DNA of 64,000 bases from Bacteroidales bacterium (GTDB lineage: Bacteria > Bacteroidota > Bacteroidia > Bacteroidales > P3): positions 41,342 through 105,341 of the forward strand of contig JAUNHX010000002.1 in assembly GCA_030523765.1 (NCBI GenBank), in the 5' to 3' direction. The position numbers and the translations under genes are program-made. The notes below the pieces were generated by a model that worked only from the letters and a program-made list of their open reading frames with translations, had not been told where the DNA came from and made no database searches. This document shows positions 62,840 to 64,000 of the stretch, piece by piece. Position 1 is the first letter of the stretch, and each line of letters opens with the position of its first letter.

Positions 62840-64000
62840 ATGAAACGTACGTTTTTGCCCCTTGTGGCACTGATAGTTTTCGCTTTATCGGGCTGCAACC
62901 ACAGTATCACCTCCTACGTCAATCCTATGGTAGGCACAGGCGGTCACGGTCACACCTATCCTGGCGCCATCGTCCCCTTTGGTATGATACAACCGAGTCC
63001 TGACACCCGTCTCAACGGATGGGACGGTTGTAGTGGCTATCACTATAGCGACGATACCCTTTACGGCTTTAGCCACACCCACCTCAGCGGCACTGGCTGC
63101 GAGGATTATGGCGATGTGTTACTTATGCCTTTCAGCGATTCGGTTAGCATTGACCGCAATCAGTACCGCAGCTCCTTCTCGCACCGCCGCGAACAAGCCA
63201 AAGCGGGATACTATAGCGTAATCCTCGACAATAGTCGTGTGCTGGTGGAACTGACGGCAACCGAACGCACTGCCCTCCACCGTTACACCTATCCTTATAG
63301 TGGCACCAAAGGGTTTTTGATCGATCTTACTCATCGCGACAAAACCCTCTCCTCGGGCATCCGCCTCCACGAAGATGGCACCCTTACCGGATGGCGCTTC
63401 TCTTCGGCTTGGAATCCGGAACAAAAACTTTTCTTCGCCATCAATCCTAGTGCTGAGGTGGATCATGTGGTCTTCTATAAGGACGACCAGCCAGTCGAGG
63501 CTACCGCTATCGATGGTGAGAACTGCAAAGCGGTGGTTTATCTGAAGGAAGGCTGTAAAGAGGCCGAACTGCAAGTGGCCATCAGTGCTGTCGATGAACA
63601 GGGAGCGCTGCTGAATCTGGCCACCAGCAAGGATCTCTCCTTCGAAGAGGCCCACAAACAAGCCAACGCTATGTGGGAATCGGAACTGGGAAAAATCGTT
63701 GTAAAGGGCAAAGATCGTAAAGCCAAGAAGAATTTCTATACTGCTCTTTATCACTGCATGACATCACCTTATCTGTATAGCGATGTGGATGGTCGCTATC
63801 GCGCTATGAACGATAGCATCCTCACCACCGATGGCAAACACAACATCTATACTGTCTTCTCGTTGTGGGACACCTATCGCACACTCCATCCGCTGCTTAC
63901 CTTGATAGATCGTAAACGTACCGAAGACTTCATCTACACCTTTGCGCAGCAATATGCTACAGGAGGTGAACTCACCATGTGGGAACTGGCATCGCACGAA
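62840..64000 (+). CDS. GH92 family alpha-mannosidase, partial
   Basis: The first 387 codons of a gene that runs off the right edge. A lipoprotein signal is present (lipobox ALSGC). The conserved GH92 start follows: 'YVNPMVGTGGHGHTYPGAIVPFGMIQPSPDTR', then 'GYHYSDDTLYGFSHTHLSGTGC' and 'YGDVLLMP'. Later 'FYTALYHCMTSPYLYSDVDGRY', 'FSLWDTYRTLHPLLTL' and 'GGELTMWELASHE' match the catalytic barrel entry. GH92 enzymes are calcium-dependent exo-alpha-mannosidases that trim host or yeast mannans and N-glycans. It begins 40 bases after the ROK kinase gene, likely in one operon. Confidence 0.92.
   Translation, partial: MKRTFLPLVALIVFALSGCNHSITSYVNPMVGTGGHGHTYPGAIVPFGMIQPSPDTRLNGWDGCSGYHYSDDTLYGFSHTHLSGTGCEDYGDVLLMPFSDSVSIDRNQYRSSFSHRREQAKAGYYSVILDNSRVLVELTATERTALHRYTYPYSGTKGFLIDLTHRDKTLSSGIRLHEDGTLTGWRFSSAWNPEQKLFFAINPSAEVDHVVFYKDDQPVEATAIDGENCKAVVYLKEGCKEAELQVAISAVDEQGALLNLATSKDLSFEEAHKQANAMWESELGKIVVKGKDRKAKKNFYTALYHCMTSPYLYSDVDGRYRAMNDSILTTDGKHNIYTVFSLWDTYRTLHPLLTLIDRKRTEDFIYTFAQQYATGGELTMWELASHE

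Overview
The window looks like a piece of a Bacteroidota chromosome, most likely order Bacteroidales. The pointers are type IX secretion (T9SS) genes (gldJ, porP, porU, porV, porT), SusB-like GH97 and GH92 glycosidases, Bacteroidetes-type promoters (TTTG about 18 bases from TAnnTTTG), A-rich leaders without Shine-Dalgarno sequences, and lysine 5,6-aminomutase, typical of amino-acid-fermenting gut or oral members. I saw no rRNA, tRNA, CRISPR array, transposase or integrase. Gene calls rest on reading translated products and remembered family motifs; no database search was run.

Left part (1-5.1 kb, minus strand): a possible grpE fragment, an OstA-like LPS transport protein, and the T9SS pair porP-gldJ. 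Between this pair and porU-porV (11.5-16.2 kb, plus strand) sits an accessory island of about 6 kb (5.1-11.4 kb). It holds iteron-like repeats, a 158-bp symmetric palindromic structure whose 24-bp arm recurs exactly at the far end of the island, a three-gene minus-strand operon of unrecognised proteins (two share a 24-residue motif), and a divergent gene for a primase/helicase-like protein (VirE_N/BT4734-like plus DUF3987) with an unusually strong Shine-Dalgarno sequence. This is the best candidate here for an undescribed system.

Middle part (16-34 kb, mostly plus strand): ispF, clpS, nfeD-floA; a sugar operon of fucP, a cytidylyltransferase-GHMP kinase fusion and an L-rhamnose mutarotase gene broken by an in-frame TAA; proS; a Tyr/Trp/Gly-rich secreted protein; an alkaline phosphatase; a 1239-residue in-frame fusion of Kdo transferase with a BamA/TamA-like outer membrane lipoprotein; a polyprenyl diphosphate synthase; and an exbB-exbD-exbD energy transduction operon.

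Right part (34-64 kb): a GH97 glycosidase, cinA, trigger factor, a 1283-residue GH2 beta-galactosidase homologue that lacks both catalytic glutamates, a lysine fermentation operon (kamD-kamE-CoA transferase beta subunit), RNase G, HU with a frameshifted tiny ribosomal-type protein, uvrB, a COG2509 flavoprotein, porT, a TonB-dependent receptor, a TonB C-terminal-domain gene interrupted by an in-frame TAA, a ROK kinase, and the first 387 codons of a GH92 alpha-mannosidase. Three interrupted genes in one window suggest either active gene decay or errors in the underlying sequence.
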